From an uncultured bacterium (lineage in GTDB: Bacteria > Bacteroidota > Rhodothermia > Rhodothermales > UBA10348), in NCBI GenBank assembly GCA_943788505.1, contig CALSQR010000001.1, forward strand, positions 186,001 through 250,000: DNA of 64,000 nucleotides, given 5' to 3'. The first letter of the stretch is position 1; each line of letters opens with the position of its first letter. The notes under the pieces are model-generated. The model was given only the letters and a program-made list of their open reading frames with translations, was not told where the DNA came from and did no database searches. Made by a program: the position numbers and the translations under genes. This document shows, in pieces, positions 1 through 9,450 of the stretch.

Positions 1-971
<971 letters not shown>

Positions 972-2882
972 ATGTCACTTCATGCAGGTACTCAGCCTTC
1001 TGGGGGCAGCAAGACGGAAGGCCTTTGGCGGGAAAAGATTCCCGTTGAAATTTTCGATGCTCCAAACGATCTCTCTCTTGCCGTAGCTCATCGCATTGCC
1101 GCGCTCATCCGTTCACGTGCATCCGAATCCAAGAAGGCGATTCTAGGGCTACCTACTGGTAGTACGCCCATCGGAGTGTATCAGCACCTGATCACAATGC
1201 ACCGGGAGGAAGGCTTAGATTTTTCCCATGTCGTGACCTTTAACCTCGATGAATACTATCCTATGAATCCGGATAGCTTGCAGAGCTACCACCGATTCAT
1301 GAAGGAAAATTTCTTTGATCATGTAAATGTGCCGACTGAGGCTATTCATGTTCCAAGGGGTGACCTCAAGCGTGAGGATGTTCTACCTTTTTGTGAGGAG
1401 TACGAGCAGAAGATTCGTAAGGCAGGTGGGCTAGATCTCATTCTGCTGGGTATCGGGCGAACGGGTCATATTGGTTTCAACGAGCCCGGCTCAGGTCCTG
1501 AGACGAGGACGCGACCGATTATTCTGGACGAGATAACCAGAAAGGATGCCGCCAGTGATTTTTTTGGAGACGAGAACGTCCCTCGTGAAGCGATCACAAT
1601 GGGAGTAGGAACGATCCTGGACGCACATGAGATTATTCTTATGGCAACCGGTGAGCACAAGGCTCCAATAATTAGGCGTGCGGTAGAGGAGAAAGTGACC
1701 AATGCCGTCACTGCATCCTACCTCCAAAGGCACGAAGCTGCGCACATATATCTTGATCGTGCCGCTTCATCGGAATTGACAAGGATTAAGACGCCTTGGC
1801 TAGTTAGGGAGGTGCAATGGGACGAGGAGTTGTCAATTCGCGCCGTTATCTGGCTCGCAGAGCGTACTGAAAAGGCGATTTCTACGCTGGAAGAATCCGA
1901 CTTTCATCGTCACTATTTGCATTCCTTGGCGAATTTGCACCCCAACACCGACCATCTGTGCAAATTTGTTTTTGAGCAGCTAAGGCAACGAATCGCCTAC
2001 CTCGAGGATCTTCCGGCTGGTCAGAGTATGATTCTGTTTAGTCCGCACCCCGATGATGATGTGATTTCAATGGGAGGCATGCTGAATAAGGCGGTACTTA
2101 ATGACAACGACATGACCGTTGCCTACATGACCAACGGATCAGTTGCTGTATTCGATGCTGACGTCAGACGGTACCTGCGCTTCATGCGAATGTCAGGAGA
2201 GTTTTTTGGTGGGGGAGACAACCTACTTGAAAAGTTGGACGTGCTCCGGGAAGCAATGGCAAAGAAAATTCCAGGGGAAGTTGATTCAAACGAATTGCAG
2301 CTAGTAAAAGCTTATATCCGCTATTCAGAAGCGGTAGCTGGAATCGAGGTGATGGGGCTTAATCTGAGCCATGCACGTTTTTTGGACATGCCTTTCTATA
2401 AGACCGGAACGGTGCGAAAAGAGCCCATTGGAGATAAGGATGTGCAAATTGTGTTGGACCTTCTAGAGGAGAAAAAACCTGATCACATTTTTGTGGCCGG
2501 AGATCTCTCTGACCCGCATGGCACGCACCGCATGTGCTATTTCGCAATTCAACGAGCTCTGACCACTTATCGAGAGCGATATCCGGCCGAAGATTGTCCG
2601 CTTGTTTGGCTGTATCGAGGAGCTTGGCAGGAGTGGGATATCGACGAAGCTGATATCTTCATTCCTATGTCAAAGGCCGATCTAGATCAGAAAATCGAAG
2701 CGATCTTCAAGCACGAAAGCCAGAAAGACAGAGCAATGTACCCTGGGGCTTACGACAGTAGGGAATTCTGGGAACGGGCTAAACAGAGAAACCAAGAAAC
2801 AGCAAGTCGGCTTGATGCACTCGGGTTACCGGAGTTTTATGCTGTAGAGGCTTACGTTTGTGTGGACGAACTGCCGTCTTGA
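972..2882 (+). CDS. nagB: Glucosamine-6-phosphate deaminase fused to a PIG-L/LmbE-type deacetylase domain
   Basis: 636 residues with two enzyme domains. Residues about 22-275 are NagB/RpiA-like, which converts glucosamine-6-phosphate to fructose-6-phosphate and ammonia: LPTGSTPIGVY at 60-70, NLDEYY at 91-96 (D93 matches the proton-transfer Asp72 of E. coli), and GHIGFNEP with H166 and E171. Residues about 350-620 are PIG-L/LmbE-like: SPHPDDD at 357-363 and DPHGTHRMC near 510 form the metal-site signature of this de-N-acetylase superfamily. Such fusions are known in Bacteroidetes; the joined activities suggest deacetylation plus deamination of amino sugars, but the PIG-L substrate is unproven. 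Residue 164 is Thr where E. coli NagB has Asp141. Monocistronic, convergent with ltaE 45 bases downstream. Confidence 0.9.
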   Translation: MSLHAGTQPSGGSKTEGLWREKIPVEIFDAPNDLSLAVAHRIAALIRSRASESKKAILGLPTGSTPIGVYQHLITMHREEGLDFSHVVTFNLDEYYPMNPDSLQSYHRFMKENFFDHVNVPTEAIHVPRGDLKREDVLPFCEEYEQKIRKAGGLDLILLGIGRTGHIGFNEPGSGPETRTRPIILDEITRKDAASDFFGDENVPREAITMGVGTILDAHEIILMATGEHKAPIIRRAVEEKVTNAVTASYLQRHEAAHIYLDRAASSELTRIKTPWLVREVQWDEELSIRAVIWLAERTEKAISTLEESDFHRHYLHSLANLHPNTDHLCKFVFEQLRQRIAYLEDLPAGQSMILFSPHPDDDVISMGGMLNKAVLNDNDMTVAYMTNGSVAVFDADVRRYLRFMRMSGEFFGGGDNLLEKLDVLREAMAKKIPGEVDSNELQLVKAYIRYSEAVAGIEVMGLNLSHARFLDMPFYKTGTVRKEPIGDKDVQIVLDLLEEKKPDHIFVAGDLSDPHGTHRMCYFAIQRALTTYRERYPAEDCPLVWLYRGAWQEWDIDEADIFIPMSKADLDQKIEAIFKHESQKDRAMYPGAYDSREFWERAKQRNQETASRLDALGLPEFYAVEAYVCVDELPS

Positions 2883-2927
2883 TGGCTAAATGCACAACGC
2901 CGGTGGGCACCTGAAACAGGCAAAAAC

Positions 2928-3962
2928 CTAGTTGAGGATCGGTTCAGCTCTTTCGAGAGCAGTTTCGATGTCCTCCTCAGATACATCCCTGTGTGTGGTC
3001 GCCCGAATGCGGGTTGGGCCAAACGGGACCATGCGCACGCCTGCGCTTTCTAGTTGCAGCAATACATCCGCAGCGCTTCTTCCATCAACAATATCGATCA
3101 TAACGATATTCGTCTCCACTGAAGCAGGGTCAAGCGAAACGCATTTCATGGCCGAAAGGCCATTGGCGAGGCGCTTTGCCTTGATGTGATCTACGACCAG
3201 CCCCGAGCGATGGTGCTGCAGTGCATGAAGCCCAGCCGCAGCAAGCAATCCAGCCTGACGCATGCCACCTCCTAAGGCTTTGCGAACTCGACGCGCTCGG
3301 AGGATGTCCGATTGACTGCCTACTAAGAGAGAGCCCACTGGAGCACCAAGTCCTTTTGACAAGCATACACTAATGGTGTCAAAGGGCGCTGCCCATTTAC
3401 GCTCCTCGATACCTGTTGCGGCGGCTGCATTCCATAAACGCGCACCATCCAAATGGAACGCTAGGTTTTTAGACCGAGCAAGATCTCCAATGGCATGAAT
3501 CGTCGCCAAGGCAGTGATCGTTCCACCTGCGCGGTTATGCGTGTTCTCTAAGCAAACCAGACTTGTTCTAGGGTCCCAGTCATTGTGTCCTCGAATCGCG
3601 GAGGCTATCAGGTCAGCGGATAAAATGCCACGCGGGCCTGAGACTGCATGGAGTTGGACCCCTGAAAGTCCTGCCGCAGCTCCACCCTCGTAGTGAAGGA
3701 TGTGAGCATCTGCCTCTAGAATGACCTCATCGCCCGGTTTTGTGTGTATGCGGACCGCAATTTGATTACCCATGGTGCCGGAAGGCACAAAAACGGCTGC
3801 CTCCTTATCTAACAATGCCGCAACAGTGCTTTCAAGAAGATTAACGGTCGGGTCTTCACCAAAAACGTCGTCACCCACTTCGGCCTGGCTGATAGCTGTC
3901 ATCATGGCCGCGTCTGGCTTGGTTACAGTATCACTGCGCAGATCGATTGGTGTTGTTGGCAT
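2928..3962 (-). CDS. ltaE: Low-specificity L-threonine aldolase
   Basis: PLP enzyme of fold type I that cleaves threonine/allo-threonine to glycine and acetaldehyde. From the chosen ATG the protein is 344 residues, normal for the family. It opens with the family hallmark [21 protein letters not shown] is at 30-39, HLDGARLWN at 170-178 holds the PLP-contacting Asp172, and [11 protein letters not shown] at 201-211 carries the Schiff-base Lys203. I prefer the ATG at 3962 to the upstream ATG at 3995: it starts exactly at the conserved N-terminus, lies 4 bases after the greA stop and has GAGGTTGA just upstream inside the end of greA. It is therefore probably co-transcribed and translationally coupled with greA. 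Confidence 0.93.
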   Translation of the reverse strand: MPTTPIDLRSDTVTKPDAAMMTAISQAEVGDDVFGEDPTVNLLESTVAALLDKEAAVFVPSGTMGNQIAVRIHTKPGDEVILEADAHILHYEGGAAAGLSGVQLHAVSGPRGILSADLIASAIRGHNDWDPRTSLVCLENTHNRAGGTITALATIHAIGDLARSKNLAFHLDGARLWNAAAATGIEERKWAAPFDTISVCLSKGLGAPVGSLLVGSQSDILRARRVRKALGGGMRQAGLLAAAGLHALQHHRSGLVVDHIKAKRLANGLSAMKCVSLDPASVETNIVMIDIVDGRSAADVLLQLESAGVRMVPFGPTRIRATTHRDVSEEDIETALERAEPILN

Positions 3963-3966
3963 CGAT

Positions 3967-4449
3967 TCAACCTCGGCTGATTTCCAACACTTCAAGCGTC
4001 ACTTTGCCCGCTGGTACCGAAATCTCAATCTGATCACCGACAGATTTTCCGAGCAAGCCCTCACCGATGGGACTCTTAATAGAAATCTTTCCCGTTGCGA
4101 AGTCTGCCTCTTGAGCAGACACCAACTTGTAGGTTTGCTCCATATCGTTGGATGTGTTCTTCACACGTACCGTCGATAGAATGTAGGCCTTGGAGGAATC
4201 AATCTGACTCTCATCAACGATTCGAGCTTTAGAAACAGTATCAGCAAGTTTGGCAATTTTAGCTTCTAAATGCCCTTGTTCATCCTTCGCTGCGTCGTAC
4301 TCGGCGTTCTCTGAGAGGTCGCCCTGGGCGCGAGCTTCAGCAATGGCCTGGGCCACTCGTGCTCTACCCTTTGTCCGCAAAAAATGGAGCTCTTCAGTAA
4401 GTTTCTGAAGACCTTCCTTAGTCAAATATGTGGGTTTCTCGTCGCTCAT
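3967..4449 (-). CDS. greA: Transcription elongation factor GreA
   Basis: 160 residues, standard length. GreA enters the secondary channel of RNA polymerase and stimulates cleavage of backtracked transcripts. The N-terminal coiled coil (residues 1-77) has the acidic tip [13 protein letters not shown], with D44 and E47 in the places of the catalytic acidic pair. The C-terminal FKBP-like domain includes [14 protein letters not shown] near 128-141. First gene of a two-gene unit with ltaE. A terminator-like hairpin about 75 bases upstream, in the leader on the same strand, suggests attenuation or a small leader RNA. Confidence 0.97.
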   Translation of the reverse strand: MSDEKPTYLTKEGLQKLTEELHFLRTKGRARVAQAIAEARAQGDLSENAEYDAAKDEQGHLEAKIAKLADTVSKARIVDESQIDSSKAYILSTVRVKNTSNDMEQTYKLVSAQEADFATGKISIKSPIGEGLLGKSVGDQIEISVPAGKVTLEVLEISRG

Positions 4450-4523
4450 GATGTATGAATCGACCTCCGAGATGTTTGTCGATCTGGCTGCACGTTTAGT
4501 TCGTGCACTATGACCGGCCTATA

Positions 4524-4570
4524 AAAAAACGCTCCCACCCAAGGGTGGCAGCGAAAGCTCTCTGGGAGCA
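4524..4570 (-). promoter_or_regulatory. Terminator-like hairpin in the greA upstream region
   Basis: Read on the minus strand, GCTCCCA (4570-4564) can pair with TGGGAGC (4538-4532), and the alternative inner stem GGTGG/CCACC (4549-4545 with 4540-4536) is nested within it; the 3' arm is followed by seven T (4530-4524). This has the form of an intrinsic terminator pointing toward greA, with no minus-strand gene upstream to terminate. I infer a greA leader that ends early, as known for the E. coli greA leader RNA, but no transcript data are available. Confidence 0.5.
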
Positions 4571-4680
4571 TTTTGATCTGATGTTTGCTTGAACACACGT
4601 ACCCGGTTGAATGATCCGGATTCACTTCCTTAACGAATAATCCAAATCCAGAAATGCATCAAATTGGATCAATCCTAGAT

Positions 4681-4700
4681 GGTTTGGGTTCGACCAAACC
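4681..4700. promoter_or_regulatory. Perfect 7-bp inverted repeat upstream of bacilliredoxin
   Basis: GGTTTGG (4681-4687) and CCAAACC (4694-4700) are exact inverted repeats separated by six bases, ending 24 bases before the start codon at 4725. It could be an operator or an RNA hairpin near the ribosome-binding site. No factor can be named from sequence. Confidence 0.4.
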
Positions 4701-4724
4701 GAATCAAAATACGCCGAACGAATC

Positions 4725-5231
4725 ATGCCCTATCCTGAACCACTTGTTGCTCCCATGCGGGCTGAACTTACTTCTGTAGGTGTCACAGAGCTAAAGACTG
4801 CCTCCGAAGTAGATCAGGCTTTTGAAGCCGCCGCAGACAAAACGATGCTTCTCATTGTCAATTCTGTATGCGGTTGTGCTGCCGCGATGGCAAGACCTGC
4901 CGTCCGTATGTCTTTACAATCAGATGCGTTGCCAGACATGTTTACAACGGTCTTTGCCGGCCAAGACATGGAGGCTACTTCACGCGCTCGTCAGCATATG
5001 ATGGGCATACCTCCATCGTCTCCGTTTATGGCACTGATAAAGGATGGAGAGCCGGTATTCGTTCTCGAGCGTAGGCATATTGAAGGCCGTTCAGGAAGTG
5101 CTATCGCAACAGATCTGGTGAATGCCTACCACCATTTCTGTGGAGACGGCGATGTACCAACATCGGCTTCTACTGATGATGCTAAGGCCGCTCAGGAAGA
5201 ACGTCCATCAACGTTCCGCTCTATTCTTTAA
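4725..5231 (+). CDS. BrxA/BrxB family bacilliredoxin
   Basis: 168 residues with a thioredoxin-like fold. The signature NSVCGCAAAMARPA holds the CGC active site at C49-G50-C51, which defines the BrxA/BrxB (YphP/YqiW) family. Other family blocks are TVFAGQD and IPPSSPFMALIKDGE. Characterised members reduce protein mixed disulfides with bacillithiol. Whether this organism makes bacillithiol cannot be told here; the PIG-L domain of the nagB fusion is only distantly related to BshB. The last 25 residues are a low-complexity tail outside the family core. Likely monocistronic, with an inverted repeat just upstream that may regulate it. Confidence 0.88.
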   Translation: MPYPEPLVAPMRAELTSVGVTELKTASEVDQAFEAAADKTMLLIVNSVCGCAAAMARPAVRMSLQSDALPDMFTTVFAGQDMEATSRARQHMMGIPPSSPFMALIKDGEPVFVLERRHIEGRSGSAIATDLVNAYHHFCGDGDVPTSASTDDAKAAQEERPSTFRSIL

Positions 5232-5299
5232 TAGTAAGAGAGCTTAAATCGCGTCGATGGGAGCCGATACTGCGAAGGAATAGATCCTGAGTAGTCATT

Positions 5300-5587
5300 A
5301 TGCAACCTATCCCTCCAAATGTTACGCCTTTGCGCCCGTCTGCAGCCATTGCAGAGCGCGAGGTCTACTACGTTAAGCCCACGCTCGACGAATTGATGAA
5401 GCTATGTGAGGAATTCGACCTAATAGCTGACGTTCAGACGGTAGGAGACGGATACTTGATTCAGTGCAAAGATGAGTCCTTCAAAGTGTCAGCAACAGAG
5501 GCCTCATTTTTAGTTAAAGGTCTTCTTATTGGCCATTTTGCATTTCACACGCGAGACGACCTTTCTTTGGCCAACTGGAGCCATTGA
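5300..5587 (+). CDS. Small conserved-looking hypothetical protein
   Basis: 95 residues, no family recognised. The first 22 residues are Pro/Ala-rich and probably disordered. The rest (VYYVKPTLDELMKLCEEF to the end) alternates charged and hydrophobic residues as in a small alpha/beta fold, with one Cys at 36 and one at 57. No signal peptide or membrane segment. It stands between the bacilliredoxin and the thiolase with about 70- and 117-base gaps, so its operon membership is unclear. The codon pattern and lack of an overlapping alternative frame make it a plausible gene. Confidence 0.55.
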   Translation: MQPIPPNVTPLRPSAAIAEREVYYVKPTLDELMKLCEEFDLIADVQTVGDGYLIQCKDESFKVSATEASFLVKGLLIGHFAFHTRDDLSLANWSH

Positions 5588-5704
5588 CAGGAGCTTTCGT
5601 GAAAATGCCTTGTAGTCACGCCAGTGGCTGAGTCTGCAAAGAACCGGCAACCCTTTTGAGGGTACATTTCGCTACGCGTTCCGTTCACCACTTTGCAGGA
5701 GTCC

Positions 5705-6895
5705 ATGAGAGACGTATTCATTGTCGATGCCGTTCGAACCCCTATTGGTAGATTCGGCGGTTCACTTCAAAATCATTCGGCAGTTGATCTAGCCGCCCAC
5801 GCCATGAAGGCGTCCCTGACGCGTTCAGGCGTCAAAGGGGAGGATCTTGACCTATACGTATTTGGCAACATTTTGCGTGCCGGCCAGGGGCAACTAATTC
5901 CACGTCAAGCAGCATTCAAGGCGGGAATCCCAGAATCTGTTGATGGCTTCACGATCGACATGGTGTGTTCATCTGGTATGATGAGTGTTATGCAGGCAGC
6001 TACCATGATTAAGGCTGGTGAGGCTGATCTCATGATGGCAGGCGGTACGGAATCCATGTCTGGGACGGGCTTTTACCTGTCCCATCGTGCGCGCTGGGGA
6101 TACAAGTTTTTGATGGGCAATCCAGAAGGATTAACAGACCTATTGCTCCACGACGGCCTGACAGACCCAATGAGCGGAGAGGCCATGGGTGTTCAGACGG
6201 AACGATTGGCTAAGGAGAAAGGGATCACCCGAGATCAGTTGGACGAAGTTGCTGCAATGTCACACACGCGGGCTGAAGCAGCGTGGAATTCTGGGGCATT
6301 TGATGCGGAAATTGCCCCGATGGAGATCCGTGTCAAGCGAGACACGGTTGAATTGAAGAAGGATGAGGGAATCCGCGCTCAAACCACTTTAGAGTCGTTG
6401 GGCAAACTGCGTCCTGCTTTTGACCCGGCAGGTGTGCTCACCGCAGGAAACAGTTCTCAGATTAGTGATGGCGCAAGCGCCTTGATGGTGGCAAGTGCAG
6501 ATGCAGTTGAGCGTTTAGGACTGACGCCAATCGCGCGGGTATTGGGCTCCGGATGGGCCGCAGGGGCGCCTTGGCGTTTTCCTGAAGCACCGGTACCAGC
6601 TGTCAAAAGTGTACTCGACAAGACCTCATTCAAGATTTCGGACTTTGATCTCTTCGAAAACAACGAGGCATTTTCAATCAACAGTGTATTGTTCAGGGAT
6701 ATGCTTGGCGTTTCGTACGATCAGTTGAACGTAAATGGTGGAGCGATTGCGTTAGGACACCCGATTGGCTGTTCTGGCGCACGAATTCTGACCACGTTGA
6801 CACACGCGTTGAAAGCCAGAGGTGGAAAGCGAGGAATGGCGGCTATCTGTCATGGTACAGGTGGCGGTACAGCTATTGCGATAGAACTGGTTTGA
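5705..6895 (+). CDS. Thiolase (acetyl-CoA C-acetyltransferase)
   Basis: 396 residues. Condenses or cleaves acyl-CoA (acetoacetyl-CoA or 3-ketoacyl-CoA). Family features: VDAVRTPIGRFGG at the N-terminus, the acyl-accepting Cys88 in MVCSSGMM, ENNEAFSIN, the His of GGAIALGHPIGCSGARI, and the C-terminal catalytic Cys in ICHGTGGGTAIAIE. The ATG at 5705 is chosen over a TTG at 5693 because homologues begin at MRDVFIVDAVRTP and AGGAG lies just upstream. The gene for the fluoride channel follows after 3 bases. Substrate chain length cannot be told; a biosynthetic or beta-oxidation role are both possible. Confidence 0.92.
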   Translation: MRDVFIVDAVRTPIGRFGGSLQNHSAVDLAAHAMKASLTRSGVKGEDLDLYVFGNILRAGQGQLIPRQAAFKAGIPESVDGFTIDMVCSSGMMSVMQAATMIKAGEADLMMAGGTESMSGTGFYLSHRARWGYKFLMGNPEGLTDLLLHDGLTDPMSGEAMGVQTERLAKEKGITRDQLDEVAAMSHTRAEAAWNSGAFDAEIAPMEIRVKRDTVELKKDEGIRAQTTLESLGKLRPAFDPAGVLTAGNSSQISDGASALMVASADAVERLGLTPIARVLGSGWAAGAPWRFPEAPVPAVKSVLDKTSFKISDFDLFENNEAFSINSVLFRDMLGVSYDQLNVNGGAIALGHPIGCSGARILTTLTHALKARGGKRGMAAICHGTGGGTAIAIELV

Positions 6896-6898
6896 CCC

Positions 6899-7285
6899 GT
6901 GGCTAAGCTCCTCTACATAGCGTTAGGTGGGGCCGCAGGTGCAGGTCTGCGCTACGTTGTCTCGTTGGCAGCATTGCGACTTGGAGGCGCAGGCTTTCCA
7001 TGGGGAACGTTGGTCGTCAATGTAGTAGGATCGTTGTTTGCCGGGTTTATTTGGGGCTTATTGGACGAAACAACCGGCCAGCAACGAACGAATGCGTTCT
7101 TTTTCATTGGTCTGCTCGGTGCGTTCACGACGTTTTCTGCGTATTCACTCGAAAGTATGCGCCTGTTTAACGACGATCGGACAATGATGGCCGTTGTCAA
7201 CGTGCTTGCCAATAACGTCGGTGCGATCCTGGCCGTGTTTGCAGGTTTTGCATTGGCGAGAGCTCTTTTCCCAGCGACACGCTAA
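6899..7285 (+). CDS. crcB: Fluoride ion channel FluC/CrcB
   Basis: 128 residues with four hydrophobic helices, typical for the dual-topology dimeric F- exporter in the inner membrane. Signatures are GGAAGAGLRY near the N-terminus, VNVVGSLFAGF with the conserved Asn, and GAFTTFSAYSLE, the Phe/Thr motif that lines the pore. Start is a GTG at 6899, three bases after the thiolase stop, so the two genes are coupled. No fluoride riboswitch is visible directly before it; expression is presumably driven from the thiolase promoter. Confidence 0.93.
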   Translation: MAKLLYIALGGAAGAGLRYVVSLAALRLGGAGFPWGTLVVNVVGSLFAGFIWGLLDETTGQQRTNAFFFIGLLGAFTTFSAYSLESMRLFNDDRTMMAVVNVLANNVGAILAVFAGFALARALFPATR

Positions 7286-7296
7286 TCATATTGGTA

Positions 7297-8343
7297 ATGA
7301 AAGACGAGATTATTCAGGCGTTGTGTACGGTTGGCGAGGCTTGGTTAGATACCGACTATCCAGTACGAGAAGACGCCGTTGAAAGAACTCTTTCGGCAGA
7401 CAACCGATTCACGGAAGCGGCAATCGCCTTTGCTGTGAATCAGCAGATGTCGTTATTATCTAAGGAGGCGCTCCTCTCTTGGCAATCAGCGTTGGGCTGG
7501 AATGAATCTGAAACTATCGGAGTACTGAATCCAGGAAATATTCCATTCGTTGAGCTCCAAGATTTTCTTGCTGTCATTCTTAGCGGTAGGACGTACGTAG
7601 GCACAGTTTCCTCGAAATCACCCGCACTGTTTCCTGCGTTTTTGGCTGATCTTTTGGAAGAATGTCCTGCCATTGCGGCCGACTTGACAGATTTAGATGA
7701 CGTTATCGAATCGTGTGATCGTTTGATTGCTGCCGGGTCTGACGAAACAATGGCCCAAGTTCGTTCGATGCTTGAACGGGAAGGCAAGGAGGTGAGCGAA
7801 AGTTGGTTTAGGGGGCATCGTTTTTCAGTGGCTGTTCTCCATGGCAGAGAATCAGAAGATGATCTCGTTGGGCTAGCAGAAGATGCTTTGCTCCATGAAG
7901 CGCTGGGGTGCCGCAATGTCAGCATCATATTCGCACCGGCATCCATGCCGATCGACCCCGTCTTGGATGCACTTGCGGCATTCCGGGGGCTGTTTGAAGC
8001 TCATGATTCCACCAAAGGGACACTCAAGATGCAGCAAGCATTTCTGGGCGCCTTGAAAGTGCCACACGCTTTTGCCGATGATCACCAGTTTTTACTTTCG
8101 AGGGGCGAAGCAGAAACACAACAACCTGGTCATCTTCGCTGGGTACCGATTGGACATCAAAGAGAGGCCGAAGCCTGGATTGCTGAGCATTCACAGTCCA
8201 TCCAATCAGTATTTAGCAATGTGCAAGTCAGTAGCAGCGGATTGCCGGTTGGACCCCTTGGTACTGCTCAGCGGCCACCGCTGGACTGGTCTCCAGACGG
8301 AAGGTCGCATATCCAGTTTTTCAGGCACTTTTCTGTGTCCTGA
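7297..8343 (+). CDS. Acyl-CoA reductase, LuxC family
   Basis: 348 residues from the ATG at 7297 (a TTG two codons earlier is possible). LuxC-type enzymes reduce acyl-CoA or acyl thioesters to aldehydes with NADPH via an acyl-cysteine. Visible blocks: GVLNPGNIPFVELQDF at 75-90, the nucleotide-binding segment GHRFSVAVLHG near 173, and ALGCRNVSIIF around Cys205, the expected nucleophile. The chain lacks the luciferase operon context; related genes are common in Bacteroidetes of unknown role. It follows fluC by 11 bases and overlaps the next gene by one base, so it is inside the thiolase operon, which would fit a lipid or aldehyde pathway (inference). Confidence 0.82.
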   Translation: MKDEIIQALCTVGEAWLDTDYPVREDAVERTLSADNRFTEAAIAFAVNQQMSLLSKEALLSWQSALGWNESETIGVLNPGNIPFVELQDFLAVILSGRTYVGTVSSKSPALFPAFLADLLEECPAIAADLTDLDDVIESCDRLIAAGSDETMAQVRSMLEREGKEVSESWFRGHRFSVAVLHGRESEDDLVGLAEDALLHEALGCRNVSIIFAPASMPIDPVLDALAAFRGLFEAHDSTKGTLKMQQAFLGALKVPHAFADDHQFLLSRGEAETQQPGHLRWVPIGHQREAEAWIAEHSQSIQSVFSNVQVSSSGLPVGPLGTAQRPPLDWSPDGRSHIQFFRHFSVS

Positions 8344-8876
8344 TGCGTACACAAGGCATGAGTAGCGAGCCACTACATAACGAGAGCAAAAGCACTGAGC
8401 CTGCGGATCCCGAAAAGACGGCTGCCGAAATGGACAATACTTCGGAGTCTGACTCAACTGCATCACCGAAAGGACGTCTCGGTCAGTTTGCTAGCGAGTC
8501 CAGAGAACTCATAGAGGATCTTAGAGAATGGGTCGATTTGCGCGTGGAATTAGTCCAGGTGGATATTGAGGAGCGAATACAAGCCGTCGCAAACCAGATG
8601 GCCGCTATGTTGATAGCGACTGTATTTGGTCTTTTTACAGCATTGTTTTTGCTTCATGGACTCTCGGTTCTGATTGGTAATGCCCTAGGAAATGAAGCGT
8701 GGGGCTATCTGATTATCGCAGCTGTTCTTGGGGTAGTAACTCTGGTAGTACACCTAGCAAAGCCCACATTGATCAGGCGTCCCAGTAAAGAAGCCACAGG
8801 CGGCGATGATGAACCTTCTGGCTCACTTCCAGCCGTGGCTGAGCCTAAGAAATTAATGCCAGGAGAGGAAGCGTGA
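8343..8876 (+). CDS. Phage-holin-like (Actinobacterial Holin-X/YqjE-type) membrane protein
   Basis: 177 residues. A charged N-terminal tail (about 1-45) is followed by an amphipathic helix (ESRELIEDLREWVDLRVELVQ), then two membrane helices (about 83-108 and 116-138), and a Pro/Glu-rich tail. This layout matches the Holin-X family that includes E. coli YqjE; despite the name these are chromosomal envelope proteins, not lysis genes. No phage gene is nearby. The start overlaps the previous stop by one base (TGATG). Confidence 0.7.
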   Translation: MRTQGMSSEPLHNESKSTEPADPEKTAAEMDNTSESDSTASPKGRLGQFASESRELIEDLREWVDLRVELVQVDIEERIQAVANQMAAMLIATVFGLFTALFLLHGLSVLIGNALGNEAWGYLIIAAVLGVVTLVVHLAKPTLIRRPSKEATGGDDEPSGSLPAVAEPKKLMPGEEA

Positions 8877-9370
8877 TGGCAGAAAAGCGAACACGCCAGG
8901 ATATAGAGGCCCAATTAAAGCAAAAGTCTGAAGCTATTTCCAGTAGGTTTGGAGCTTTGGAATCGAAGTTGCCAGGTTCATCTTCTAAGGTCGTGAAAGT
9001 GCTCGGCAACCGTAAAAATTGGAAAGTAGGTGCAGCGATTGGCGCAGGTTTGTTTGTTGGGGTAATGGTCTTTGAGCGCCGTCGCTCGAATCGGTCTATA
9101 GATTATGGTGAAGGACTCGACAGTCTTAGCCGTAGGATCGCCGAATCTGTCCTTGATAGACTTGAAAAAGGGCAGTCAGAGCAAGAAGCGGTAAAAGAAG
9201 CGCTCCACGACGTACCCCCAGTGGTAGAAATGGGTGAGGCTGGCGAAGGAATTGTATCTGGCGCACTTAGGCATTTACTGCGTACAAGTTCAGGTTTGCT
9301 TGCCAATGAAATGGCACATTATCTGAGTCGCCGCTTCCTTGAAGAAAAGGAGAGTCCCCCAAAGGATTAA
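8876..9370 (+). CDS. Hypothetical single-span membrane protein
   Basis: 164 residues from the ATG at 8876, which overlaps the upstream stop and has AGGAGAGG before it. One probable transmembrane helix at about 50-65 (VGAAIGAGLFVGVMVF) is followed by RRR, so the C-terminal part is likely cytoplasmic under the positive-inside rule. Charged helical segments flank it. In E. coli the Holin-X protein YqjE sits beside YqjD and YqjK, small helical proteins with one membrane helix; the present pair resembles that arrangement in layout only. No family assigned. Confidence 0.7.
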   Translation: MAEKRTRQDIEAQLKQKSEAISSRFGALESKLPGSSSKVVKVLGNRKNWKVGAAIGAGLFVGVMVFERRRSNRSIDYGEGLDSLSRRIAESVLDRLEKGQSEQEAVKEALHDVPPVVEMGEAGEGIVSGALRHLLRTSSGLLANEMAHYLSRRFLEEKESPPKD

Positions 9371-9450
9371 GGATCTCCGGAATCATTCTTCCCGCTTCCG
9401 GGTGGAATGCCTCCTTTGTCGGAATTGTCTCTTTTCACCCCTTGTATTTC

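Noticed and set aside
8343-8876. Prophage (holin-like gene)
   Set aside because: No other phage gene near it; the Holin-X family is mostly chromosomal.
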